Part shown: positions 55,749-63,723 of the stretch, piece after piece
Position numbering within the stretch: the first letter of the stretch is position 1
Layout: every line of letters begins with the position of its first letter
Assembly: GCF_014635025.1 (NCBI RefSeq)
Contig: NZ_BMCE01000002.1
Span: forward strand, 1,302,001 to 1,366,000
Direction: 5' to 3'
DNA length: 64,000 nucleotides
DNA from: Fictibacillus barbaricus
Lineage (GTDB): Bacteria > Bacillota > Bacilli > Bacillales > Fictibacillaceae
The notes under the pieces: generated by a model
Database searches by the model: none
The model's input: the letters and a program-made list of their open reading frames with translations, nothing else
Told to the model about the DNA's origin: nothing
Program-made: the position numbers and the translations under genes

Positions 55749-56720
55749 TTATAGTTTTGTATCAAGAGGCTTTAACTTAGCTTCAATCTCCTCGCGATGC
55801 GGTTCTAAAAATGGAGGCAGAGCGAGTGATTCTCCCAGATGTTCTAAATCCTCATCCGTATCGAATCCCGGACCATCAGTCGCGAGTTCAAATAAAATAC
55901 GGTTTGGCTCACGGAAATATAGCGATTTAAAGTAGAAGCGATCCACAAACCCAGAGTTCGCAAATCTGGATGTTTTCACTCTTTCAATCCATTCGCGCAG
56001 TTCATCCTCGTTATCAACACGGAACGCAACATGGTGCACACCGCCCCTGCCTAAACGTTCCTGCGGAAGATCAATTCGTTCTTCCACATGAATTTCAGCA
56101 CCACTTCCGCCTTCTCCAGTTTCTAATACAATGATCTCAGGCTGTCCGGCTACTTCTGCCGCGTATGTTCCTTTATGACGAAAGCCTAATAACTTGATCA
56201 GCACTTCAATTGTAGGCTCTGCTGCAGGAACAGTCAGCCTGACAGGACCGAGGCCTAGTATTGCATGTTCTTCGGGGGTTGTACTTTTACTCCAAGGCTG
56301 ACCACCAGCAACTCCTTCATTTTTTTCATCAGAAACTAATATCAGTCTTTGTCCTTCTTTGTCACGGAAGGCTAACGTTTGACGGCCTGCCCTGTCTTTT
56401 ATACCTTCTGTTTGTATGCCATGTTCTTTTAAACGCTTTTCCCAAAATGTCAGGGCATCATCATTTTTAACACGCAAGGAAATAGCGGAAATGCTATTAT
56501 TGCCATCATGGTTTCTTCCTGCCATCGGAATCTCAAAAAAAGTAAGCTCTGTTCCGGGATTTCCTTTTTCATCACCATAAAACAAGTGATAAACACTTGT
56601 ATCATCCTGATTTACAGTTTTCTTTATAAGTCTGAGCCCCATTACTTCTGTATAAAACGTGTAGTTTTCAGGCGCTTTAGCGGTAAGTGCAGAAACGTGG
56701 TGAATTCCTTTCAGTTCCAT
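55749..56720 (-). CDS. Ring-cleaving dioxygenase-like VOC protein (MhqO type)
   Basis: A 323-residue protein with two VOC repeats (about 4-130 and 150-290). KGIHHVSALTAKAPENYTFY at the start, RGGVHHVAFRVDNEDELREW and FREPNRILFELATDGPGF are characteristic of MhqA/MhqO dioxygenases of Bacillus, which act on quinone-like stressors; metal ligands are the His of IHHV, the His of VHHV and the Glu in FELATD. Single gene with terminator. In Bacillus such genes are MhqR-regulated, but no MhqR site is claimed here. Confidence 0.87.
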   Translation of the reverse strand: MELKGIHHVSALTAKAPENYTFYTEVMGLRLIKKTVNQDDTSVYHLFYGDEKGNPGTELTFFEIPMAGRNHDGNNSISAISLRVKNDDALTFWEKRLKEHGIQTEGIKDRAGRQTLAFRDKEGQRLILVSDEKNEGVAGGQPWSKSTTPEEHAILGLGPVRLTVPAAEPTIEVLIKLLGFRHKGTYAAEVAGQPEIIVLETGEGGSGAEIHVEERIDLPQERLGRGGVHHVAFRVDNEDELREWIERVKTSRFANSGFVDRFYFKSLYFREPNRILFELATDGPGFDTDEDLEHLGESLALPPFLEPHREEIEAKLKPLDTKL

Positions 56721-56807
56721 ATTAACCCTTCTTTCATGCCTTTTTCTTTATTATCTACTTTTGTTTCTAATATTCCCAACAAAACGATTTAGTCTAATTT
56801 CGGTTCG

Positions 56808-57134
56808 TTAACTTCTCGGTGCCCACAAAATGACTGATACCCCAATCAGACAGATTCCTGCTCCGACCCAGTCATAAACATCTGGCGTCTTTCGATCGAC
56901 CAACCATCCCCACAAAACGGCCAATACGATAAAAACGCCCCCATATGCAGCGTACACTCTCCCGAAGCTCGGAAAAGTTTGCAAAGTGGGAATGACTCCA
57001 TATGCTACTAAAATAAGACTCCCTGCTAGGCCATAAGAAAATGGCTTTGATTCCCTTAGCCAAAGCCACACTAAATATCCACCACCGATTTCCGCTAAGC
57101 CTGCTATGATAAATAGAAAAATAGCTGCAATCAA
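56808..57134 (-). CDS. YnfA-family (UPF0060) membrane protein
   Basis: A 108-residue four-helix membrane protein. The signature [20 protein letters not shown] and the final [10 protein letters not shown] are diagnostic for the YnfA/UPF0060 family, related to small multidrug resistance proteins. Family members are thought to export small cations or to be efflux-like; no experimentally known substrate for the Bacillus version is assumed. GGAGGTG lies before the ATG. Single gene. Confidence 0.9.
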   Translation of the reverse strand: MIAAIFLFIIAGLAEIGGGYLVWLWLRESKPFSYGLAGSLILVAYGVIPTLQTFPSFGRVYAAYGGVFIVLAVLWGWLVDRKTPDVYDWVGAGICLIGVSVILWAPRS

Positions 57135-57171
57135 TTATGGCACCTCCTAAAATGATGCATTCGGCAACACG

Positions 57172-57195
57172 AAAAAAACTCCTCTTTTAAGGAGT
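57172..57195 (-). terminator. Terminator of the egtBD operon
   Basis: ACTCCT pairs with AGGAGT around six bases; on the minus strand a run of seven T residues follows. Confidence 0.65.
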
Positions 57196-57209
57196 CTTTT
57201 TGCCGTGAT

Positions 57210-58181
57210 CTATTCTACCATCAAATAATGCATGCTGAACCAATTCTTCTCATCGCACCACACTTTTTTAGGTGTAAAACCGCATGATGACGCAATCTCT
57301 TGAAATTCCTCAATCGTGAATTTATATGAATTTTCCGTATGGATGGTTTCCCCTTCCGAGAAAGCAACTTGTTCATTCCCAATGGTTATCTTCTGATTCT
57401 TAAGACTGACGAGATGCATCTCAATCCTGCCTTTTTCTGCATGGTAAAAGGCATGATGACGGAAGTTTTCAAGGTTAAAGTCAGCGAGAAGCTCACGGTT
57501 TAGCCGGTTAAGCAGATTCGTATTAAATTCACTTGTGACACCTTTACTATCATTATAGGCTGCGTTCAATACAGCATGATCCTTCTTCATATCTACACCA
57601 ATCAAGAGCCCTCCACCGGGCAATAAGAAGTCAGCGGTCATTTTTAAAAAGTTGATTCTTTCATCCGGGTCAAAGTTTCCTATTGTAGAACCAGGAAAGA
57701 ATACGGCTTTGCTTTGAGACAGGAGTTCAGGAATATGAAACTTCGCTGTATAATCAGCCGAAACTGCATGAACGTTTAAATGCGGGTATTCGATGGAAAG
57801 AGCTCTTGCTGATTGATATAGAAAGTCTTTGGATATGTCGATCGGTACATATTCTTTTAGTCCGGGCAGCGCTTCAAGGAGCGTTCTCACTTTTTCGCTG
57901 CTTCCGCTTCCAAACTCAACAAGTGCTGTGTCGGACCCAATTGCTTCGGCTATCTCATTTTTAAATTTATTTAATATAAACAATTCTGTTCGTGTCGGAT
58001 AATATTCAGAAAGCATCGTGATAGCTTCAAACAGCTCCGACCCTCTCTTATCATAAAAGTACTTGGGAGAAACGGTTTTCTTTTCTGCTTTTAATCCGGC
58101 GAGCACTTCACTGTACATATCTGTTTCTGTTTCTGTTTCGTTCCCAACATGATACTGTACATTGGACCTAACTGCTTTCAT
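57210..58181 (-). CDS. egtD: L-histidine N-alpha-methyltransferase EgtD
   Basis: A 323-residue SAM-dependent enzyme that trimethylates histidine to hercynine, the first step of ergothioneine synthesis. The SAM site is ALVEFGSGSSEKVRTLLEAL near residue 66 and the substrate region AVFFPGSTIGNFDPDE follows; LPGGGLLIGVDMKKD is also conserved. The ATG at 58181 overlaps the TGA of egtB (ATGA), with AGAGGA before it; the open frame runs 13 codons further upstream inside egtB. Last gene of the operon, followed by a terminator. Confidence 0.92.
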   Translation of the reverse strand: MKAVRSNVQYHVGNETETETDMYSEVLAGLKAEKKTVSPKYFYDKRGSELFEAITMLSEYYPTRTELFILNKFKNEIAEAIGSDTALVEFGSGSSEKVRTLLEALPGLKEYVPIDISKDFLYQSARALSIEYPHLNVHAVSADYTAKFHIPELLSQSKAVFFPGSTIGNFDPDERINFLKMTADFLLPGGGLLIGVDMKKDHAVLNAAYNDSKGVTSEFNTNLLNRLNRELLADFNLENFRHHAFYHAEKGRIEMHLVSLKNQKITIGNEQVAFSEGETIHTENSYKFTIEEFQEIASSCGFTPKKVWCDEKNWFSMHYLMVE

Positions 58182-59452
58182 GATAGGTCCTCTGCTAAGC
58201 GTATGCCGCTGAACTGCCATCTTTTATCGGCTTGAAAGAAGTTTCGGTAAGTTGGACGGATATGAGATTGAGACGTGACACACGATCCCCCTCTTAACAC
58301 CATCTGGTTACACATGAACTTAGCGTTGTACTCACCAAGTGCACCTTCAAGCGGTTTACTTTGAGGGTACGAAGTGTACGGGCTGCTCGTCCATTCCCAT
58401 ACATCTCCATAAGCTTTTTTTATGGGTGAACGTGTATGTGATTCTCTGATGACAGGGTGATAGGCTTCGCTTTCCACAAAGTTCCCTTCTATCGGGATTG
58501 ACGCCATCGCATGTTCCCATTCAGCTTCAGTCGGGAGCCTTTTTCCGCTCCACCTAGCAAATGCATCTGCTTCATAAAAACTCACATGGCAAACAGGTTC
58601 ATCAAGGTTTAACCTCTTTTCTCCTGTTAACGTAAAGGTGTACCAGCCATCTTCTGTTTTTCGCCAATAAAGCGGGTGCTTCCATTTTTCCTTTTTGACG
58701 GCTGCCCATCCATCTGACAGCCAATGTTCTGGTTGTTCGTATCCTCCTGATTCAATAAAAGAAATATACTCACCGTTCGTAACGGGATGAGAAGCTAGCT
58801 TGTATGAATCAAGCCAAACTTTATGACGGGGCCGTTCATTATCAAAGGAAAACCCTGTGCCTGTAAATCCGATCTCTACAAGACCACCGTCAATATTTAT
58901 ATAGGTAGATAACGATCTCAAATCTGTCTGAAGGCTCAAAGTTGCTTCCACATATTCTGGGAGTAAAGGGTTGCAGCTAAAGTTATATTTAATATCGGTT
59001 AAAAGTAGCTCTTGATGCTGCTGCTCATGTTGCAGGCCGATCTCAACAAGCTCTTCTACGTCTTCCGGGATATGGTCTCCATAATCTTTTAACAGGGATA
59101 AGATTCCTTCGTTTACATGTTTTCTATAATCGTACACTTCTTCCATCGAAGGCCTGGAGAGCACACCTCTTGAATGCCTTGGGTGATAAGAACCTATGGT
59201 TTCATAATAAGAGTTGAAAAGATAATCAAATTGCGGATTATACGGAACATAAGAGGGATTCTTTTCTTTTAAGATAAAACGTTCAAAAAACCACGTTGTA
59301 TGGGCCAGATGCCACTTAGGGGGGCTTACATCAGGCATCGCCTGAATGATGGAGTCTTCGTTTTGGAGTCTTGATGCTAGCTTTTCAGATAATGACCTGA
59401 CACTTTTGTAGTGCTCACTTAACCGTTCAACTGCTAAATGCTCGATCGCCAT
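58178..59452 (-). CDS. egtB: Ergothioneine sulfoxide synthase EgtB
   Basis: A 424-residue non-heme iron enzyme that joins hercynine to a thiol and oxidises it to a sulfoxide. The DinB-like N-domain carries the probable iron ligands His51 (HLAHTTWF), His142 and His146 (QHEQQHQELL). The C-terminal FGE-sulfatase-like domain shows NERPRHKVWLDSYKLASHPV, KRLPTEAEWE, GDVWEWT and VLRGGSC. AGGAGG precedes the ATG. The sulfur donor (gamma-glutamylcysteine or cysteine) cannot be told from sequence. No egtA, egtC or egtE gene is adjacent. Confidence 0.92.
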   Translation of the reverse strand: MAIEHLAVERLSEHYKSVRSLSEKLASRLQNEDSIIQAMPDVSPPKWHLAHTTWFFERFILKEKNPSYVPYNPQFDYLFNSYYETIGSYHPRHSRGVLSRPSMEEVYDYRKHVNEGILSLLKDYGDHIPEDVEELVEIGLQHEQQHQELLLTDIKYNFSCNPLLPEYVEATLSLQTDLRSLSTYINIDGGLVEIGFTGTGFSFDNERPRHKVWLDSYKLASHPVTNGEYISFIESGGYEQPEHWLSDGWAAVKKEKWKHPLYWRKTEDGWYTFTLTGEKRLNLDEPVCHVSFYEADAFARWSGKRLPTEAEWEHAMASIPIEGNFVESEAYHPVIRESHTRSPIKKAYGDVWEWTSSPYTSYPQSKPLEGALGEYNAKFMCNQMVLRGGSCVTSQSHIRPTYRNFFQADKRWQFSGIRLAEDLS

Positions 59453-59468
59453 AAATATCCTCCTTTTT

Positions 59469-60095
59469 TTAGCTACTGCTTTTCACGACATTGCCTTCTG
59501 TTGGAATCGGATGATCTTTTAAAAGTTTTGCAAAGTGAATCAGGTTGTACGTCATTATTTGGTTGTGCTGCATCGTAAACTCATTTTGGTTTCCTTCAGC
59601 TTCAATATAAGAAGGACCCGGTCCCGCTTCACCAACCCAATATGTATCTACATTCGGCGGAATCGTGAAACCAATGTGTGACAATCCATATAGAATGGAT
59701 GCACTGGCATGTTTCGCTCCATCCTCATTTCCAGTCACAACAACACCTGCCACCTTGTTATAGAATATATATTGGCCTTTTTCATTCGTCATGCCACTTG
59801 CACCATAAAGCCTTTCAATCGCCTGGGTAGCAAGACTGCTTTTTTCACCCAGCCAGATGGGTGTGCCAAGGATCACAATATCTGCAGATTTTACTTTTTC
59901 AAAAATTTCAGGCCATTCATCTCCATCACCTTCATCATCAGTTACTCCGTATGCTATTTGATAATCGGCAAGCCTTACCATTTCGGTTTCTATATTGTTT
60001 TTATGAAAAATGGATACCGCTTCATTCATCAGACTTTCAGTATTTGAGACTTCCTCACCGCTTTTAAGGGACGCGTTAAGTAAGAGTGCTTTCAT
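59469..60095 (-). CDS. NADPH-dependent FMN reductase / flavodoxin-like protein
   Basis: A 208-residue flavodoxin-fold oxidoreductase. The FMN loop is LLLNASLKSGEEVSNTES at the N-terminus and the phosphate-isoalloxazine region is VILGTPIWLGEKSSLATQ near residue 75. The ATG at 60095 is chosen; TTG 60101 is six bases closer to GGGAGG and is a serious alternative, while the open frame extends to 60245 without support. It lies 16 bases upstream of egtB and may supply reducing power to, or be regulated with, ergothioneine synthesis. Confidence 0.8.
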   Translation of the reverse strand: MKALLLNASLKSGEEVSNTESLMNEAVSIFHKNNIETEMVRLADYQIAYGVTDDEGDGDEWPEIFEKVKSADIVILGTPIWLGEKSSLATQAIERLYGASGMTNEKGQYIFYNKVAGVVVTGNEDGAKHASASILYGLSHIGFTIPPNVDTYWVGEAGPGPSYIEAEGNQNEFTMQHNQIMTYNLIHFAKLLKDHPIPTEGNVVKSSS

Positions 60096-60234
60096 TGTCA
60101 AAACAGACCTCCCATTTAAGAACATATTAAGGTATAAATAACCGTAAATTAGGAAATTAAAACAATCTAAATAATTTCTTAACATGTTGGAGTAAGGATG
60201 GATGTGGCTGGATGAGGTTGGGTTATGCGTGGAT

Positions 60235-60346
60235 GTATAAGCCATTTAAATCTGTAATTAGGTCAAAATCCAGACGAATTAAGCCTTAAACAGAAAAATT
60301 AAGTCATTTAAACGTTAATTAAGTCTAAATCACATAAATATAGGTC
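60235..60346. repeat. Phased degenerate array, AATTAAGTC core, 20-21 bp period
   Basis: Six cores start at 60235 (GTATAAGCC), 60256 (AATTAGGTC), 60277 (AATTAAGCC), 60297 (AATTAAGTC), 60317 (AATTAAGTC) and 60338 (ATATAGGTC), spaced 21, 21, 20, 20 and 21 bp. The bases between show weaker similarity (ATTTAAA). It lies in the 330-base spacer between the FMN reductase gene and the DUF3817 gene. Confidence 0.75.
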
Positions 60347-60384
60347 GTTCGAAAAAACAGACATTCACAGCCATACCTGACCAA

Positions 60385-60415
60385 AATAAAGAAGCCCCTT
60401 TTAACAAGGGGCCTC
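60385..60415 (-). terminator. Terminator of the DUF3817 gene
   Basis: GCCCCTT pairs with AAGGGGC around a five-base loop; T-rich sequence follows on the minus strand. Confidence 0.75.
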
Positions 60416-60429
60416 CGATTGAACAGGTA

Positions 60430-60711
60430 TTAATCTCTTAAAAACTTACGATCAAAGATGAATGGACCAAATGGTATAACAGATGAAACTCCCGCTAGGA
60501 ACGCACGCATGAACGGCCACTTCTTCACGTTCCAAACATATAGGATAGCAAGAACATAAAGAATAAACAAAAGCCCATGCAGAGCCCCTACAATCGTTAC
60601 GGCCATCGGCTTATCAAAGAAGTGTTTAAGCGGCATTGCGATAAAGAGAAGAATAAGGAAAGACCATCCTTCCATAATGCCCACTGTTCGTAAGGTTTTG
60701 ATCGCGTTCAT
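60430..60711 (-). CDS. DUF3817 membrane protein
   Basis: A 93-residue protein with three membrane segments and the family pattern LRTVGIMEGWSFLILLFIAM, PLKHFFDKPMAVTIVGALHG and IPFGPFIFDRKFLRD. DUF3817 proteins are common in Firmicutes and Actinobacteria as single genes near stress or respiration genes; function unknown. A well-formed AGGT-type site precedes the ATG. Confidence 0.85.
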   Translation of the reverse strand: MNAIKTLRTVGIMEGWSFLILLFIAMPLKHFFDKPMAVTIVGALHGLLFILYVLAILYVWNVKKWPFMRAFLAGVSSVIPFGPFIFDRKFLRD

Positions 60712-60811
60712 AAAAAATTACCTCCAATATCACGTTTCTAATTATAGTTTTAGCATAAGATAGGTTTTTCTAGACCCTATAACCCTTACTATTGTGTGAA
60801 CAAAAACAAAA

Positions 60812-60859
60812 GGGGGAAATAAATGTTTGGGGACTGTCCCCCAACTATTTATTTCCCCC
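60812..60859. repeat. GGGACAGTCCCC palindromic element, second copy
   Basis: Positions 60812-60824 and 60847-60859 are inverted arms (GGGGGAAATAAAT / ATTTATTTCCCCC), and the centre GGGGACTGTCCCC is itself palindromic. Read inverted, it matches the unit at 47313-47345 (GGGACAGTCCCC then ATTTATTTCC). It lies between the SCO and DUF3817 genes. Confidence 0.7.
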
Positions 60860-60920
60860 GCTCATTTTTTGCTCTTCCTATGGGTGTTTGCTCCATATCC
60901 TTCATTGAACATGCGGCAAT

Positions 60921-61565
60921 TTATTTTTTAGTTTCTTTTTTCATATCCTTGATGATCTGATCATATGGAGTGTTCTCAACTCCATCGTATCGGGAGACCA
61001 CTTTTCCTTCTTTATTTACCAAGAAAAAAGCTGTTGCATGTATGAACTGATCAGAATTAGGGTCAGCAACTACAGGCGTTTTAAATGAATCTCGGGCTAG
61101 CTTCTCAATTTCCTCCTGCCCATATCCTCCAAGAAAGTGCCAGGTTGAAAAATCAGCATCATAATTCTCTCCGAACTTGGTTAGAGCAGCTGCATCATCT
61201 CTTTTCGGATCAATGGAAAACGAAACAAATTCCACATCAACATTCTCTTCCTTTGCCATCTGCTGAAGCTTTGCCATATGAGCTGTCATTGGCGGGCACA
61301 CTGTTTCACAGTTTGTAAATATGAAATTCGTAAGCCAGACCTTGCCTTTTAGGTCAGATAAACTAAATTCAGCATCATTTTGGTCTTTATAAGCAAACGA
61401 CTGAACGTCCCAGTCTAATGACTGAGACGTCTCCTCGCTTTCGCTGTTATGCTGTTCATGATTTTTATGGTTCTCATGCTCGCCTTTTGAACCCCCTGAG
61501 CCACATGCAGACATGGCTGCCATGGCTAATACTAGACCTAAAATCATCATTAATTTTTTCATCAA
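60921..61565 (-). CDS. SCO1/SenC-type copper chaperone lipoprotein
   Basis: A 214-residue thioredoxin-fold membrane-anchored protein. The lipobox is MSAC (Cys21), a His/Glu-rich linker (HENHKNHEQHNSESEE) may bind copper, and the SCO metal site is Cys86-x3-Cys90 (FTNCETVCPP) with His176 (FIHATAFFL). SCO proteins deliver copper to the CuA site of cytochrome c oxidase. It is 31 bases downstream of the PepSY gene, suggesting an operon for copper or respiratory metal handling; the metal is inferred. Confidence 0.88.
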   Translation of the reverse strand: MMKKLMMILGLVLAMAAMSACGSGGSKGEHENHKNHEQHNSESEETSQSLDWDVQSFAYKDQNDAEFSLSDLKGKVWLTNFIFTNCETVCPPMTAHMAKLQQMAKEENVDVEFVSFSIDPKRDDAAALTKFGENYDADFSTWHFLGGYGQEEIEKLARDSFKTPVVADPNSDQFIHATAFFLVNKEGKVVSRYDGVENTPYDQIIKDMKKETKK

Positions 61566-61596
61566 TCCATCACACCTCTAAACAATTTATTTTTTT

Positions 61597-62970
61597 CTAT
61601 GATAACCATGCTTGCAGTGGCTTTACCCGTGGTATCACAAACCGATCCAGTAAGAATACAAAGATAAAGGACAACCCTGCAAGTGGCATGATAACGCCAG
61701 CTACGATCATGACAAAGATGATCCAAGGCTTAAATTTTTTGTCTGATTTTTTTGGTACACCTAATTTTCCTGCTGGCTTTCGTTTTTTCCACATGATTAG
61801 TGAAAAGATAACGATTGCAACTAATCCAAGTGCCGCGACTGTTCCCAGCAGCTGGTTAGCTAGTCCAAAATAATGGCCTTCATGAAGTGCGATACCAATT
61901 GAGATCGCCTTAGCCATCCAACCGTAGTCACTGAATCGAATATCTTCTACAATCTCCCCGTTGTATTGATTAAAATAGACAGTCGCCTCATTATCAGGTT
62001 TATCCCTTGAAGAAGCAACGGTAAAGACACCATCTTCTCCCTCCGGCAATGAGATTGTATAAGGCTTCTGTATCTTGTTCTCTTGCGCTAAATACATCAC
62101 CTGGTCGATTGATAATGAACCGTCATCTTCTGTAGAGGTTGGTGCCGGATTGTTCTCTGTTGCCCAAGGAATATCTTCAGCGATCTCATCGGTCGTCTTC
62201 TCCGATTTAGGCGCCATGAATGCATATGTTGGATATCCGGCATTTGCAGAAGTGGCAAGCTTGTTGATCTGTTCACCCATTACTCCTGACCATGGCAGAC
62301 CCGTTATGATCAGAATCAGAATCATTAGTGACAGCCAAAACGCTGTAACCGCGTGAAGATCACGCCAGAACATACGTCCATTCATCTTTAATCTCGGAAA
62401 GATTGTTCCCATGAATGTTTTTTTGTTTCTTGGCCACCAAATGGAAAGACCTGTTACTAAAATGATAATCGTCCAGCACGCTGCAAGTTCAACAAGCCTG
62501 TTGATGAACGTACCCCCAACAATCCACTCGCTGTGAAGTTTCGCAACAACGTTCTTAAAATGTTCTTCATCTAGAATCGTTCCCGTTATTGAGGCTGAGT
62601 ATGGGTTTACATACACTTGGGTAACAACATCATTTTCTATCACTTTTACAAGAGTTGCTCGATTTTCTTCTTTAGGAAGCCTGATCGAACCTATTTCAGC
62701 TTTGGGGTACTCAGCTTTAACAGCATCGACCTGCTGTGAGAGAGGAAGTGCCTTACCATCTTCTTGAACGAGCAGTTTGTCCTTATAGATGAATGTTTCA
62801 ATTTCTGCTTGATACAGATACAAAGCCCCACTAATGGCAAGTAAGATTAAAAATGGCGCAAAAACGATTCCGCCATAAAAATGCCAGCGCCAAAATGTTT
62901 GGTAAAGACTATTCGATTTTTTCGTTGGACTTTCATTATTTTCTGGTAGCTGATCAGCAGTTGCTTGCAT
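61597..62970 (-). CDS. PepSY-domain membrane protein (PiuB-like)
   Basis: A 457-residue protein of the PepSY-TM family: four to five membrane helices (about 31-53, 161-180, 216-238, 363-385 and 415-440) with two extracytoplasmic PepSY-like regions. Characteristic are FWRWHFYGGIVFAPFLILLA, RDLHAVTAFWLSLMILILI and ALHEGHYFGLANQLLGTVAA, whose His residues could bind heme or metal. Such proteins occur with iron or copper uptake systems. First gene of an operon with sco, downstream of a two-component system. Confidence 0.85.
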   Translation of the reverse strand: MQATADQLPENNESPTKKSNSLYQTFWRWHFYGGIVFAPFLILLAISGALYLYQAEIETFIYKDKLLVQEDGKALPLSQQVDAVKAEYPKAEIGSIRLPKEENRATLVKVIENDVVTQVYVNPYSASITGTILDEEHFKNVVAKLHSEWIVGGTFINRLVELAACWTIIILVTGLSIWWPRNKKTFMGTIFPRLKMNGRMFWRDLHAVTAFWLSLMILILIITGLPWSGVMGEQINKLATSANAGYPTYAFMAPKSEKTTDEIAEDIPWATENNPAPTSTEDDGSLSIDQVMYLAQENKIQKPYTISLPEGEDGVFTVASSRDKPDNEATVYFNQYNGEIVEDIRFSDYGWMAKAISIGIALHEGHYFGLANQLLGTVAALGLVAIVIFSLIMWKKRKPAGKLGVPKKSDKKFKPWIIFVMIVAGVIMPLAGLSFIFVFLLDRFVIPRVKPLQAWLS

Positions 62971-63005
62971 GATTTAAATTCTCCTTATTCATACTCGTAT
63001 GGAGA

Positions 63006-63050
63006 AGTATAATCACTAATAACGAGATGGTCATCACTCTAAAGGGTGAT
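63006..63050 (-). promoter_or_regulatory. PepSY-sco promoter with candidate activator box
   Basis: TATACT at 63011-63006 is a good -10. ATCAC-N8-GTGAT at 63033-63050 is an inverted repeat just upstream of the expected -35, where a NarL-type activator would bind. The regulator gene lies immediately upstream, so direct activation is plausible. Confidence 0.4.
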
Positions 63051-63061
63051 AATGTTTAAAA

Positions 63062-63085
63062 AGTGTGTCAAATGTATGACACACT
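63062..63085 (-). terminator. Terminator of the response-regulator gene
   Basis: AGTGTGTCA pairs perfectly with TGACACACT around six bases; TTTTT follows on the minus strand. Confidence 0.8.
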
Positions 63086-63090
63086 CTCAC

Positions 63091-63723
63091 TCAAACGAAT
63101 CCCTTATCGTAAGCATAGCTTGCAAGCTGAACACGATTATCGAGTTGGAGCTTGCCTAAAATATTCTTCATATGTGTTTTTACTGTGTTCTCAGAGATGT
63201 TTAGTTCTTTGGAGATCTCCTTATTGGAATATCCTTTTGCTACTAACTGCAGCACTTCTTGTTCTCTAATTGAAAGAGATTGTTCAGCTTGTCCATCTTT
63301 TTTAAACTCTTTCCATATGCGAAATGCCATCTCTTTCGACATAGGTATCTCATCCATGGAGTATGCTTTTAGCCCATTCAGCATATCTTCAGTATTTAAA
63401 TTTTTGAGGAGGTACCCTTGTGCTCCTTTTTTTAAAGCTTCAAACCAATCAGTGATATCATAAGAAACTGTCATCATAACCACTTTTACATTTGGAAATT
63501 GCTGCTTAATTTCTTTTGTTGCTTCAAAACCGTTCATTTTCGGCATGGAGATGTCCATTAAAACCAGATCAGGTATAAGTTCCTGTGTCTTCTCGACAGC
63601 TTGTACACCGTTCGATGCTTCTCCAACGATCTCAAACTCTTTCTGTCCTTCTAGAATTTCTTTTACACCTTCCCGGGCAAGAAGGTGATCATCTACAAGC
63701 AATAATCGAATCGGTTGTGTCAT
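63091..63723 (-). CDS. NarL/FixJ-type response regulator
   Basis: A 210-residue LuxR-type regulator. The receiver domain (1-120) has the acidic pocket Asp11/Asp12 in LLLVDDH, the phosphorylated Asp57 in LVLMDISMP, Ser/Thr in MTVSY and Lys in KKGAQGYLLK. The C-terminal LuxR helix-turn-helix is LVAKGYSNKEISKELNISEN near residue 164. It overlaps the end of the kinase gene by four bases (ATGA), so the two are co-translated. It probably controls the following PepSY-sco operon. Confidence 0.92.
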   Translation of the reverse strand: MTQPIRLLLVDDHLLAREGVKEILEGQKEFEIVGEASNGVQAVEKTQELIPDLVLMDISMPKMNGFEATKEIKQQFPNVKVVMMTVSYDITDWFEALKKGAQGYLLKNLNTEDMLNGLKAYSMDEIPMSKEMAFRIWKEFKKDGQAEQSLSIREQEVLQLVAKGYSNKEISKELNISENTVKTHMKNILGKLQLDNRVQLASYAYDKGFV

